Part shown: in pieces, positions 45,069 to 53,724 of the stretch
Position numbering within the stretch: the stretch's first letter is position 1
How the letters are laid out: each line of letters opens with the position of its first letter
Source: Bacterioplanoides sp965219715
Lineage (GTDB): Bacteria > Pseudomonadota > Gammaproteobacteria > Pseudomonadales > Oceanobacteraceae
Length of the DNA: 64,000 bases
Assembly: GCF_965219715.1 (NCBI RefSeq)
Contig: NZ_OZ244785.1
Location: forward strand, 620,001-684,000
Direction of reading: 5' to 3'
Notes under the pieces: model-generated
What the model saw: the letters and a program-made list of their open reading frames with translations, nothing else
Databases searched by the model: none
What the model was told of the DNA's origin: nothing
Program-made: the position numbers and the translations under genes

Positions 45069-45084
45069 TGGCCGGTTAATTGCT
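45069..45084 (+). promoter_or_regulatory. Sigma-54 (-24/-12) promoter of the epimerase gene
   Basis: TGGCCGGTTAATTGCT has correct GG-N10-GC spacing, with TGGCCG in the -24 box and a perfect TTGCT -12 box. It lies 39 bp before the epimerase ATG. Confidence 0.55.
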
Positions 45085-45122
45085 GAAACAGAGACTTAGC
45101 ATAAAACGAAGGCTTCGATGTT

Positions 45123-46106
45123 ATGGCTAAAATACTGGTTACAGGTTCGGCTGGGTATGTTGCAGGCTGGCTGATTCCTCAGCTACTCAGAATGGGGCAT
45201 CATGTTATTGGTTATGATTGCCTTAAGTGTCCGGATCACTTAATAAATCTGGTTGGTGTTGAATGGCATCAGGGGTTTTTAAGCGATCGAACGCTTCTGG
45301 AAAGGGTATTCAGTACTGCGCGGCCGGATATTTGTATTCACCTGGCAAAGCCCGCGGCAGAAATGCTCGAATCATATACTCCTGAGGAGCGCCATCGTGA
45401 AATACAGGGGCGTGACCTCAGTGTGCGGGTATTGCACACTTGTCTGGCCGATCAGTTAAATATTTTTGAAACCGCTATCCGGTTTGGCAATATCCCGGTT
45501 TTGTTTGCTTCCTCTGATTCCGTATACGGGCCTAACAGTTCAACCAGTGTGCTGGAAAATGCACAGCTCCAGCCTATTAGCATGAAAGGCTTGTTTAACT
45601 TCTTTACTGAGCAATACGGTCGTTTTTACGCATTGCGTTACGGTGCCAGCATTACGGCAATGCGCTTCTTTAATGTCTATGGCTATTGGCTGGAAGGCTG
45701 GCGCGGTGATGTGATCAGTCGCTTTTGTCAGGCTGCTCTGACGAACCAAAAGCTGGATGTTTATGGTGATGGTAGTCAAATGAGGGATTTTATTTATATA
45801 GAAGACGCTGTTGCTGCAATTATTGCGATGACATCTTCGGTGAAGCCTGGTTTTAGTGCTGTAAATATCTCTACCGGGGTTGGCACAACTCTGAATGAGT
45901 TGGTGAGGTTGGTGGGCTTGTTAACAGCTACTGCGTTTGATGTCGTAAATCACCCATTTCGCCCGGGAGATCTGAGCTGCGCTGTTGGCAATAATCAGAG
46001 ATTGGAGGCTCTTGAAGGTGGTGTTGTGAGTACGGAGCTTGCAGAAGGTTTGCGACGCACCATGAATGCCGCCGGGGTTATCACGATGCGTCGTAGTCAG
46101 GCGTAG
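45123..46106 (+). CDS. NAD-dependent sugar-nucleotide epimerase/dehydratase
   Basis: A 327-residue extended SDR. The NAD-binding motif KILVTGSAGYVAGWLIPQLL is a variant TGxxGxxG in which the third Gly is Ala-Gly shifted. SSDSVYGPNSS and the downstream YGRFYALRYG give a Tyr-x-x-x-Tyr instead of the usual Tyr-x-x-x-Lys, an unusual catalytic signature. DFIYIEDAVAAIIA and NISTGVGTTLNELV match the family. The lack of a clear YxxxK makes its exact reaction uncertain. It has its own sigma-54-type promoter and LuxO-type repeat, so it probably supplies or modifies a nucleotide sugar for the EPS. It ends 5 bp from convergent folD. Confidence 0.75.
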   Translation: MAKILVTGSAGYVAGWLIPQLLRMGHHVIGYDCLKCPDHLINLVGVEWHQGFLSDRTLLERVFSTARPDICIHLAKPAAEMLESYTPEERHREIQGRDLSVRVLHTCLADQLNIFETAIRFGNIPVLFASSDSVYGPNSSTSVLENAQLQPISMKGLFNFFTEQYGRFYALRYGASITAMRFFNVYGYWLEGWRGDVISRFCQAALTNQKLDVYGDGSQMRDFIYIEDAVAAIIAMTSSVKPGFSAVNISTGVGTTLNELVRLVGLLTATAFDVVNHPFRPGDLSCAVGNNQRLEALEGGVVSTELAEGLRRTMNAAGVITMRRSQA

Positions 46107-46111
46107 CGATG

Positions 46112-46966
46112 CTAGTCTCGTAAGGTTTCGCAGCTTAATAAGGTGTTCTCCAGCAACTTGGCGCGGGTCATTGGGCCTACGCCTCCAGGTACAGGTGTGA
46201 TAAAGCTTGCTCTTTCCGCGGCAGTATCGAAGTCCACGTCGCCTATCAGTTTGCCGCTATCTAGGCGATTGATGCCCACGTCGATTACCACCGCGCCAGG
46301 TTTAATCCATTCGCCTTTAACGATTCCAGGCTTGCCTACAGCAACCACCACAATGTCAGCCTGGCTAACATGGTGTTCGAGGTCGCGGGTGAAGCGGTGG
46401 CAGGTAGTGACCGTACAGCCTTTGATTAACAGCTCCAGCCCCATTGGGCGGCCTACGATATTGGATGCGCCAACGATGACAGCGTGTTGGCCGCGAACAG
46501 GCTCGCCGGTGCTGTCGAGCAAATCTACGATGCCAGCGGGCGTGCATGGGCGAAGCAGGGGGATTCTTTGGGCCAGTCGACCAACATTAAATGGGTGGAA
46601 ACCATCAACATCTTTGGTTGGTGCGATGCGTTCTAGAACTTCAGATGCTTCCAGTCCTTCCGGCAGCGGAAGCTGCACCAGAATGCCATCTACTTCATTG
46701 TCATCGTTCAGTTGATCAATCAGGGTGAGCAACTCTTCCTGAGTGGTGGTTTCCGGCAAATCATAAGCCTTAGATAGAATGCCGACTTGTTGGCAGTCTT
46801 TGCGCTTATGAGAGACGTAAACCTCTGATGCTGGGTCGTTGCCGACGAGTACTACCGCGAGCCCCGGGGCTCTGAGGCCTTCTTTAATACGCTGATCCAC
46901 ACGGGCTTTTACAGACTCACGAATAGCAGCAGCTGCTGCCTTGCCGTCGATTAACTGAGCGGACAT
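46112..46966 (-). CDS. folD: Bifunctional methylenetetrahydrofolate dehydrogenase/cyclohydrolase
   Basis: A 284-residue cytoplasmic enzyme of one-carbon metabolism. The ATG at 46966 gives MSAQLIDGKAAAAAIRESVK; the longer upstream frame lacks a binding site. Signatures: the YVSHKRKDC active-site lysine region, GILVQLPLPEG, and the Rossmann part VIVGASNIVGRPMGLELL and PGGVGPMTRAKLLENT. Length matches FolD of other gammaproteobacteria (282-288). It stands next to the tRNA cluster and tig, as in Pseudomonas, which marks the return to conserved core chromosome after the EPS region. Confidence 0.96.
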   Translation of the reverse strand: MSAQLIDGKAAAAAIRESVKARVDQRIKEGLRAPGLAVVLVGNDPASEVYVSHKRKDCQQVGILSKAYDLPETTTQEELLTLIDQLNDDNEVDGILVQLPLPEGLEASEVLERIAPTKDVDGFHPFNVGRLAQRIPLLRPCTPAGIVDLLDSTGEPVRGQHAVIVGASNIVGRPMGLELLIKGCTVTTCHRFTRDLEHHVSQADIVVVAVGKPGIVKGEWIKPGAVVIDVGINRLDSGKLIGDVDFDTAAERASFITPVPGGVGPMTRAKLLENTLLSCETLRD

Positions 46967-47114
46967 AGATGGAGATATCCTGTGACAAATTTTAAGAGCG
47001 CGGGATTTTCTCACGTGCGCCTTACAAAACAAAGATGCACTCGCACTTATATTGCAGGAAACACCGCAAATACGGGGAAGCGATTGTTTTTATTAATTTT
47101 TTTTGAAAAAGGTG

Positions 47115-47143
47115 TTGACGGGCAGGGGGGCGATCTATACTAT
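47115..47143 (+). promoter_or_regulatory. Sigma-70 promoter of the tRNA cluster
   Basis: TTGACG (47115-47120) and TATACTAT (47136-47143) form a strong promoter with 15-17 bp spacing. It is followed by a GC-rich discriminator, typical of stringently controlled tRNA operons. Confidence 0.7.
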
Positions 47144-47184
47144 GCGCAGCCACTCAAGGGGTGAACGCCTTTTGAGAGGTAGAT

Positions 47185-47261
47185 CGGGGTATAGCGCAGT
47201 CTGGTAGCGCGCCTGCTTTGGGAGCAGGATGTCGGGAGTTCGAATCTCTCTACCCCGACCA
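47185..47261 (+). tRNA. tRNA-Pro (anticodon TGG)
   Basis: 77 bases with encoded CCA. The CGGGGTA/TACCCCG acceptor stem, a CTGC-TTTGGGA-GCAG anticodon arm and a GTTCGAATC T-loop all pair correctly. First of three closely spaced tRNAs. Confidence 0.96.
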
Positions 47262-47290
47262 CTTGATAGTAGGACTTATTAAGTGGCCAT

Positions 47291-47367
47291 GCGCCCGTAG
47301 CTCAACTGGATAGAGCATCGGCCTTCTAAGCCGAGGGTTGCAGGTTCAAGCCCTGCCGGGCGTGCCA
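47291..47367 (+). tRNA. tRNA-Arg (anticodon TCT)
   Basis: 77 bases with encoded CCA. The GCGCCCG/CGGGCGT acceptor stem, anticodon arm CGGC-CTTCTAA-GCCG and T-loop GTTCAAGCC are intact. It reads AGA codons. Confidence 0.95.
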
Positions 47368-47397
47368 ATTTAATTGGTGCCTCGTCAGTACAATGTG

Positions 47398-47473
47398 GTG
47401 GCCGTAGCTCAGTTGGTAGAGTCCAGGATTGTGATTCCTGTTGTCGCGGGTTCGATCCCCGTCGGCCACCCCA
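47398..47473 (+). tRNA. tRNA-His (anticodon GTG)
   Basis: 76 bases with encoded CCA, plus a G at 47397 that serves as the extra -1 G opposite C73, the histidine identity element. Anticodon arm CAGGA-TTGTGAT-TCCTG; T-loop GTTCGATCC. Confidence 0.95.
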
Positions 47474-47566
47474 CTTCTTCCTCCCTCCTTATTTTTATTT
47501 ACTCCTTGTTTTAACATCCTGTCATTCGTGACTAATCTTCTGTTTTCTTCCTTGTAGGCGTTGCGC

Positions 47567-47572
47567 TATAAT
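47567..47572 (+). promoter_or_regulatory. -10 element upstream of tig
   Basis: TATAAT lies 74 bp before the tig start; the -35 region (near 47544) is poor. No other element is seen in the 173-bp gap after tRNA-His. Confidence 0.4.
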
Positions 47573-47646
47573 CCGCGACCTTCTGAATTTGTTGATGCTC
47601 AATTGTTTTGTGGCATCGTTTGTAAATTGTTGATTGAGAGGCATCT

Positions 47647-48972
47647 ATGCAAGTGTCCATTGAGACCACCACAGGTCTGGAACAAGTAATGACCGCTGGT
47701 GTTCCGGCTGCTGAGGTTGAAGCGCAAGTAGTAAATGAATTGAAGCGCATTTCACAAAGCCAAAAAAACAACCCGGGTCCGGGTTTCCGTAAAGGCAAGC
47801 CTCTGCCTCCTAAAGTTGCTAAGCAGAAATTCGGTAAGCAAGCTCGCGCAGAGGCGGTTTACCAGCAAATGCAGCAGTCTTTCTTTAAGGCTGTTCAGGA
47901 AAAAGAGATCAAGCTGGCTGGCATGCCTAAGTTTGAACTGGTTGTTGATGAAGAAGGCAAAGACCTGGAATTCAAAGCGACCTTCGAAGTGTACCCAGAA
48001 GTTAATCTGGCTGACTTCGCTTCTATTGAAGTGGAGCAACAGTCTGCTGAAGTAAAAGATGCAGATCTGGAAACTATGGTTGAGACCCTGCGTAAGCAGC
48101 AAGCACAGTGGAATGCTTCTGAAGAAGCTGCTGCTGATGGCGATCAGGTCAATATTGATTTCGAAGGCTTCATCGATGGCGAAGCATTTGAAGGCGGCTC
48201 TGCCGAAGGTTATGGCCTGACACTGGGTTCCAACTCTATGATTCCTGGTTTCGAGTCTGGTCTTGAGGGCTCAAAAGCCGGCGATGAAAAAACACTGGAA
48301 GTTGCTTTCCCAGAGGACTACCACAAAGAAGAGCTGAAAGGTAAGCCTGCTCAGTTCAAAGTTAAGGTTAATGAAGTTAAAAAGCCTGAGCTGCCTGAGC
48401 TGAATGAAGAGTTCTATAAAGCGTTTGGCGTTGAGACCTCTGATGAGACTGAGTTTCGCGCAGAGATCCGCAAGAATATGGATCGCGAACTGGCCCGCGC
48501 CATTCGCACCTTAACCAAGCAGCAGGTTGTGACCGGTCTGGTAGAAGCCAATGAAGTTGAAGTACCTTCTTCACTGGTTGATCAGGAGATCGATCGCCTG
48601 CGCCAGCAAGCTGTTCAGCAGTTTGGTGGTGGCCAGGGTATGGATGCAAGCATGCTTCCGGCAGAACTGTTCAAAGAACAGGCTGAAAAGCGCGTAGTAA
48701 TCGGCCTGCTGATGAACGCTGCCATTGAGGCCAATGAGCTGACTCCTTCTGATGAGAAGGTTGAAGAGCTGATTGAAGAAGTGGCAGCAACTTATCAGGA
48801 TCCGGATCAGGTGCGCGAATACTACAGCAGCAACCCAGAGCAGCGCTCTCAGGTTGAGGCAATGGCTCTGGAAGAGCAGGTAGTTGAAAAAGTTCTGGCG
48901 AGTGCAAAAGTTAGCCAAACTGAGACAACTTACGAAGAAATTATTCGTGCAGCGAACCAGCCAGCTCAATAA
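47647..48972 (+). CDS. tig: Trigger factor (ribosome-associated chaperone/PPIase)
   Basis: A 441-residue protein that binds nascent chains at the ribosome exit. GAGAGG precedes the ATG. The N-terminal ribosome-binding domain contains the GFRKGKPLPP loop (about residues 43-52, a variant of the GFRxGKxP signature). A middle FKBP-type PPIase domain (about 155-240) has GDQVNIDFEGFIDGEAFEGG and IPGFESGLEGSKAGDEKTLE. A long helical C-terminal domain follows. The order tig-clpP-clpX-lon is widely conserved. A rho-independent terminator follows, partly separating it from clpP. Confidence 0.97.
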   Translation: MQVSIETTTGLEQVMTAGVPAAEVEAQVVNELKRISQSQKNNPGPGFRKGKPLPPKVAKQKFGKQARAEAVYQQMQQSFFKAVQEKEIKLAGMPKFELVVDEEGKDLEFKATFEVYPEVNLADFASIEVEQQSAEVKDADLETMVETLRKQQAQWNASEEAAADGDQVNIDFEGFIDGEAFEGGSAEGYGLTLGSNSMIPGFESGLEGSKAGDEKTLEVAFPEDYHKEELKGKPAQFKVKVNEVKKPELPELNEEFYKAFGVETSDETEFRAEIRKNMDRELARAIRTLTKQQVVTGLVEANEVEVPSSLVDQEIDRLRQQAVQQFGGGQGMDASMLPAELFKEQAEKRVVIGLLMNAAIEANELTPSDEKVEELIEEVAATYQDPDQVREYYSSNPEQRSQVEAMALEEQVVEKVLASAKVSQTETTYEEIIRAANQPAQ

Positions 48973-49020
48973 GTTGTCTGTAATAACTGACATTTAGCCA
49001 ATCAATGGCTAAACTTCTAG

Positions 49021-49053
49021 ACAGCCGTTATCCATTGGATGCGGCTGTTTTTG
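49021..49053 (+). terminator. Rho-independent terminator after tig
   Basis: ACAGCCG...CGGCTGT stem with an inner ATCC/GGAT pairing, followed by TTTTTG. Confidence 0.75.
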
Positions 49054-49093
49054 TTAAAAAAGAATACTCACAGATCAGGGAGTGCAGAGTCGA

Positions 49094-49720
49094 ATGATTG
49101 ACTCCATTAAGCAGCAGTCAGAAATTATCCAGGCCAGCGGCCTGGTTCCTATGGTGGTAGAGCAGTCCGCTCGCGGAGAGCGTTCTTATGACATCTATTC
49201 TCGACTCCTGAAGGAGCGGGTAATTTTTCTTGTCGGACCAGTAGAAGATCACATGGCCAATCTGGTTGTCGCTCAATTACTGTTCCTGGAATCTGAGAAT
49301 CCCGACAAAGATATTCATCTGTACATTAATTCCCCGGGCGGTTCAGTAACTGCTGGCATGTCTATCTATGACACTATGCAGTTCATCAAGCCAGATGTGA
49401 GCACTATGGTTATTGGCCAAGCTTGCAGTATGGGGGCATTCCTGTTGGCTGCTGGCGCACCTGGCAAGCGCTTTAGCGTTCCTAATTCTCGCGTTATGAT
49501 TCACCAGCCTAGTGGTGGTGCTCAGGGCCAGGCGACTGACATTCAGATTCAGGCGCAGAATATTCAGAATACCAAAGAGCAACTCAATCGAATTTTAGCG
49601 TCTCATACTGGTCAGAGTTACGAGACAATTGCAGCGGATACAGAGCGTGACAACTTTATGGATGCTCAGACTGCAATGGAATATGGCCTGATTGACAAGG
49701 TGCTTGAGAAGCGCGGCTAA
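49094..49720 (+). CDS. clpP: ATP-dependent Clp protease proteolytic subunit
   Basis: A 208-residue serine protease subunit that forms the double-heptamer chamber served by ClpX. I prefer the ATG at 49094 (AGGGAG upstream) over GTG 49082, which leaves no room for a binding site. The catalytic serine is at about residue 112 in GQACSMGAFLLAAG, the histidine at about 137 in MIHQPSGG, and the Asp of the triad in the DTERDNFMDA region. The short N-terminal segment before GLVPMVVEQ is the expected propeptide. clpX follows after 82 bp. Confidence 0.97.
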   Translation: MIDSIKQQSEIIQASGLVPMVVEQSARGERSYDIYSRLLKERVIFLVGPVEDHMANLVVAQLLFLESENPDKDIHLYINSPGGSVTAGMSIYDTMQFIKPDVSTMVIGQACSMGAFLLAAGAPGKRFSVPNSRVMIHQPSGGAQGQATDIQIQAQNIQNTKEQLNRILASHTGQSYETIAADTERDNFMDAQTAMEYGLIDKVLEKRG

Positions 49721-49802
49721 CAAAGGAATACTTTGTTGGCTTGAAATATAAAGCAAAAAGATACATCTTTTTGAAAGTAGATTTAGAGAACGAGGCAGTC
49801 GA

Positions 49803-51089
49803 ATGACCGACGATACAAAAGGCAAGGGCGATGATAATGGCAAGTTGCTGTATTGCTCTTTTTGCGGCAAAAGTCAGCATGAAGTCAGAAAGCTGATCGC
49901 CGGGCCATCGGTATTCATCTGTGATGAGTGTGTCGACCTGTGTAACGACATTATTCGTGAAGAAGTACAGGAAGCCGAAAGTAAGAGCAGTAGCGATAGC
50001 CTGCCAACTCCGCAGGAAATCAAAACGACTCTCGATGAATATGTAATTGGCCAGGACAAAGCGAAAGTTGTTCTCGCAGTAGCGGTATACAATCACTACA
50101 AACGCCTTCAGTTTGGTGGTAGCAAGGGTGAAGTTGAGCTTTCTAAAAGCAACATCCTGCTTATCGGACCAACCGGTAGTGGTAAGACTTTACTGGCAGA
50201 AACACTTGCTCGCTTATTGAATGTTCCATTTACCATTGCAGACGCTACCACATTGACTGAAGCTGGCTATGTAGGTGAAGACGTTGAGAATATCATTCAG
50301 AAGCTGCTGCAGAAGTGTGATTATGATGTTGATAAGGCCCAGCGCGGCATAGTCTACATTGACGAAATTGATAAGATTTCTCGCAAATCAGATAACCCAT
50401 CCATAACCCGTGACGTTTCCGGTGAAGGTGTTCAGCAGGCGCTGTTAAAACTGATTGAGGGCACCGTGGCTTCTGTTCCTCCGCAGGGTGGCAGAAAACA
50501 TCCTCAGCAGGAGTTCTTGCAGGTTGATACCTCTAACATCCTGTTTATTTGTGGTGGCGCATTCGCTGGTCTTGATCAGATTATCCGTGACCGCTCGGAA
50601 AAGAGCAGTATTGGTTTCTCTGCAACCGTAAAAGGCAAAGAAGACGAGAAAGCCGTCGGCGATGTGCTGCGTGATATCGAATCGGGCGATCTGGTTAAGT
50701 ATGGTTTGATTCCTGAATTTATCGGGCGTTTGCCAATGGTTGCGACACTGGATGAGCTTGATCGCGACGCTCTTGTTCGCATTCTGACCGAGCCTAAGAA
50801 CTCTCTTATTCGTCAGTACGAAAAGCTGTTCGAAATGGAGTCGGTTGAACTTGAATTCCGCGACACCGCTCTCGAAGCTGTTGCAGAGTTGGCTATGGAG
50901 CGTAAAACCGGCGCTCGTGGTCTTCGTTCTATTATGGAGGGTGCACTGCTTGAAACCATGTATCGCATTCCGTCCGAAGAGCATGTGGCTAAAGTAGTCG
51001 TTGAAGAGTCAGTGATTACATCTGATTCTGAGCCACTGGTGATCTATGAAAGCAATGATGTGGGCAAAGTCTCTCCTGATGACGACTAA
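49803..51089 (+). CDS. clpX: ATP-dependent Clp protease ATP-binding subunit ClpX
   Basis: A 428-residue AAA+ unfoldase. The N-terminal zinc-binding domain has four cysteines (YCSFCGK ... FICDECVDLC, residues about 19-47). Walker A is LLIGPTGSGKTLLAETLA, Walker B IVYIDEIDKI, and the pore loop GYVGEDVE. The C-terminal small domain has the IGF-like ClpP-contact loop (SSIGFSATV) and GARGLRSIME. It ends with an acidic tail. A strong terminator lies 20 bp after the stop. Confidence 0.98.
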   Translation: MTDDTKGKGDDNGKLLYCSFCGKSQHEVRKLIAGPSVFICDECVDLCNDIIREEVQEAESKSSSDSLPTPQEIKTTLDEYVIGQDKAKVVLAVAVYNHYKRLQFGGSKGEVELSKSNILLIGPTGSGKTLLAETLARLLNVPFTIADATTLTEAGYVGEDVENIIQKLLQKCDYDVDKAQRGIVYIDEIDKISRKSDNPSITRDVSGEGVQQALLKLIEGTVASVPPQGGRKHPQQEFLQVDTSNILFICGGAFAGLDQIIRDRSEKSSIGFSATVKGKEDEKAVGDVLRDIESGDLVKYGLIPEFIGRLPMVATLDELDRDALVRILTEPKNSLIRQYEKLFEMESVELEFRDTALEAVAELAMERKTGARGLRSIMEGALLETMYRIPSEEHVAKVVVEESVITSDSEPLVIYESNDVGKVSPDDD

Positions 51090-51106
51090 TCACTGATCAA
51101 TTGCTA

Positions 51107-51145
51107 AACAACAAAAGGAGCTTCGGCTCCTTTTGTTGTTTTTAG
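51107..51145 (+). terminator. Rho-independent terminator after clpX
   Basis: A long AACAACAAAAGGAGC / GCTCCTTTTGTTGTT stem with a TTCG tetraloop, followed by T-run. It isolates lon transcription from clpX. Confidence 0.92.
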
Positions 51146-51146
51146 C

Positions 51147-51176
51147 CTTGTATTTATAGCTGCCAATCCCCACTAT
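51147..51176 (+). promoter_or_regulatory. Possible sigma-32 heat-shock promoter of lon
   Basis: CTTGTAT (51147-51153) and CCCCACTAT (51168-51176), 14 bp apart, resemble the sigma-32 consensus CTTGAAA-N11-16-CCCCATNT. They lie 37 bp before the lon ATG. Confidence 0.5.
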
Positions 51177-51212
51177 CAAATTAAGTATCGATAAAAGTAG
51201 AGTCAGATATCT

Positions 51213-53603
51213 ATGTCCACTGAAATATTGCCATTACTACCATTGCGCGATGTTGTTGTTTTCCCGGCAATGGTTATTCCTTTGTTTGTGGGTCGTGAAA
51301 AGTCAATCAATGCGCTCGAAGAGGCGATGGCGTCAGACAAGCGCATCATGCTGGTTGCCCAGACCGACGCATCAGATGACGAGCCTGGCATTGAAGATAT
51401 GCACTCAGTTGGCACTATCGCAACCATCTTGCAGTTACTAAAGCTTCCTGACGGCACGGTTAAAGTGCTTGTTGAAGGGGAGTCTCGCGCAATCATGAAA
51501 TCTTTGATTGATGAGGAAGAGCTCTTCCGCGGAGAAATTACAGAAGAACAGGGGGTCGACCTTCCTGAACGAGAAAATGAAGTATTAGTTCGTTCTCTGA
51601 CGGGCAACTTTGAGCAGTATGTCCAACTTTCAAAGAAAGTACCTGGGGAGGTCCTTTCTACCATTTCGGGTATTGAAGATGCCAGCCGCCTGGCGGATAC
51701 CATTGCTGCCCATATCTCCCTTAAGTTAGATGAAAAACAAAACGTCCTGGAAATGACCGACGTCAAGCTTCGCGTTGAGCATCTGATGGAGTTAATGGAA
51801 TCTGAAATTGATTTGCTTAAGGTCGAAAAACGCATTCGCGGCCGTGTTAAAAAGCAAATGGAGAAGAGTCAGCGCGAGTACTACTTGAATGAGCAAATGA
51901 AAGCCATTCAAAAAGAGCTTGGCGAAAGTGAAGATGGCTCCAATGAGTTCGACGAACTGAACCAAAAGATCGAGCAATCTGGAATGACCAAGGAGGCACG
52001 TGAAAAAGCCGATTCAGAAATGAAGAAGCTGCGCATGATGTCTCCAATGTCTGCAGAGGCTTCCGTGGTAAGGGGCTACCTCGACTGGTTGGTTAATCTG
52101 CCGTGGAAAAAACGCAGTCGCGTCAGCCATGATCTGGCTAAAGCTGAAGAGATCCTCAATGCCGACCACTACGGTCTTGAGGAAGTGAAGGAGCGCATCC
52201 TCGAATATCTCGCAGTTCAGAATCGCGTTAAAAAAGTACGCGGAGCAGTCTTGTGTCTGGTTGGGCCTCCGGGGGTTGGTAAAACCTCGCTGGGTAAGTC
52301 CATTGCCAGGGCGACGAATCGTAAATTTATCCGGATGGCCTTAGGTGGCGTTCGTGACGAAGCGGAAATTCGCGGCCACAGAAGAACATATATCGGTTCT
52401 ATGCCGGGCAAGCTTGTTCAGAAAATGTCGAAGGTAGGCGTAAAGAACCCGCTATTCCTGTTTGATGAGATCGATAAAATGGGCATGGATCATCGCGGTG
52501 ATCCGGCTTCTGCGCTACTGGAAGTGTTAGATCCAGAGCAAAACAGTGCTTTCGCCGACCATTACCTGGAAGTTGATTACGACCTTTCTGATGTGATGTT
52601 TGTTTGTACTTCCAATAGTATGGACATGCCTGGACCATTGCTTGATCGCATGGAAGTTATCCGTATTCCAGGGTACACCGAAGACGAAAAAGTAAATATC
52701 GCTAAGCGTTATTTGCTGCCTAAGCAGATCAAGCAGAACGGCTTGAAAGAAAATGAATTGTCACTGAGTGATGAGCGACTTAAAGACATTATCCGTCACT
52801 ACACGCGAGAGGCGGGTGTGCGGGGGCTTGAGCGTGAAATCGCCAAGCTGTGTCGTCGTGTAGTTAAGGCAAATATTCTTGAGTCCAACCAGAAAACACG
52901 TGACATCAGTGAAGAGCTGTTGCAGGAATATCTAGGTGTTCACAAGTTCCGATACGGCCTGGCAGGCGCTCAAAACGAAGTTGGCCAGGTTACGGGCCTG
53001 GCCTGGACTTCCGTTGGCGGTGAGCTGCTAACACTTGAATCTGCTGCAACACCTGGCAAAGGGCGCATCGTAAAAACAGGCTCTCTGGGCGATGTAATGC
53101 AGGAATCCATTCAAGCGGCCCTGACCGTCGTGCGTAGTCGTTCTGCGGGTATGGGGATTGCTCAGGACTACTTTGAAAAACATGATCTCCATGTTCATGT
53201 ACCTGAAGGTGCAACTCCAAAGGATGGTCCGAGTGCGGGCATTGGTATGGCTACTGCACTGGTATCTGTAATGACTGGCATCCCTGTGCGTGCTGATGTC
53301 GCTATGACTGGTGAAATCACGCTTCGCGGTAAGGTCTTGGCAATTGGTGGCTTAAAAGAGAAGCTGCTGGCGGCGCACCGTGGTGGTATAAAAACCGTGG
53401 TGATACCTAAAGAAAATGAAAAAGACCTGCGCGACATTCCGGAAAATATTAAAGCAGACCTGAATGTTGTTGCAGTCGACTGGATTGATGAAGTGCTGGA
53501 TCTCGCTCTTGAAGAGAAACCGGATGGCGCATTAGCGGACATTTCTGCGTCAGATGATGCCGCACAGTCTTCAGAAGAAAAAACAAGGCCAAGTACCCAC
53601 TAA
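51213..53603 (+). CDS. lon: ATP-dependent protease Lon
   Basis: A 796-residue homo-oligomeric AAA+ protease. The N-terminal LON substrate-binding domain begins ILPLLPLRDVVVFPAMVIPL. A coiled-coil region around residues 220-270 leads to the ATPase with LVGPPGVGKTSLGKSIARAT and FLFDEIDKMG. The protease domain has catalytic Ser674 (PKDGPSAGIGMATAL) and Lys717 (RGKVLAIGGLKEKLLAA). The length and all catalytic residues fit the family. It turns over misfolded and regulatory proteins, and in many bacteria also biofilm and EPS regulators. Possible sigma-32 control fits its usual stress role. Confidence 0.98.
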   Translation: MSTEILPLLPLRDVVVFPAMVIPLFVGREKSINALEEAMASDKRIMLVAQTDASDDEPGIEDMHSVGTIATILQLLKLPDGTVKVLVEGESRAIMKSLIDEEELFRGEITEEQGVDLPERENEVLVRSLTGNFEQYVQLSKKVPGEVLSTISGIEDASRLADTIAAHISLKLDEKQNVLEMTDVKLRVEHLMELMESEIDLLKVEKRIRGRVKKQMEKSQREYYLNEQMKAIQKELGESEDGSNEFDELNQKIEQSGMTKEAREKADSEMKKLRMMSPMSAEASVVRGYLDWLVNLPWKKRSRVSHDLAKAEEILNADHYGLEEVKERILEYLAVQNRVKKVRGAVLCLVGPPGVGKTSLGKSIARATNRKFIRMALGGVRDEAEIRGHRRTYIGSMPGKLVQKMSKVGVKNPLFLFDEIDKMGMDHRGDPASALLEVLDPEQNSAFADHYLEVDYDLSDVMFVCTSNSMDMPGPLLDRMEVIRIPGYTEDEKVNIAKRYLLPKQIKQNGLKENELSLSDERLKDIIRHYTREAGVRGLEREIAKLCRRVVKANILESNQKTRDISEELLQEYLGVHKFRYGLAGAQNEVGQVTGLAWTSVGGELLTLESAATPGKGRIVKTGSLGDVMQESIQAALTVVRSRSAGMGIAQDYFEKHDLHVHVPEGATPKDGPSAGIGMATALVSVMTGIPVRADVAMTGEITLRGKVLAIGGLKEKLLAAHRGGIKTVVIPKENEKDLRDIPENIKADLNVVAVDWIDEVLDLALEEKPDGALADISASDDAAQSSEEKTRPSTH

Positions 53604-53609
53604 GGTTGC

Positions 53610-53638
53610 TTGACGGTATAAGGGCTTGTTGGTATAAA
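53610..53638 (+). promoter_or_regulatory. Sigma-70 promoter of hupB
   Basis: TTGACG and TATAAA separated by exactly 17 bp, 87 bp before the hupB start. Confidence 0.7.
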
Positions 53639-53724
53639 TCACGGCTCTTAATAATTTTTTGATTAGCGATCACCCAGTCGCATAACAAGAATTGACAATT
53701 GCGCACAGAGTAAGGGGATTAAGT

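Noticed and set aside
47752..48102. Antisense open frame over tig (and similar long antisense frames over lon, clpX, folD)
   Set aside because: No ribosome binding site or domain; produced by codon bias of the real gene on the opposite strand.
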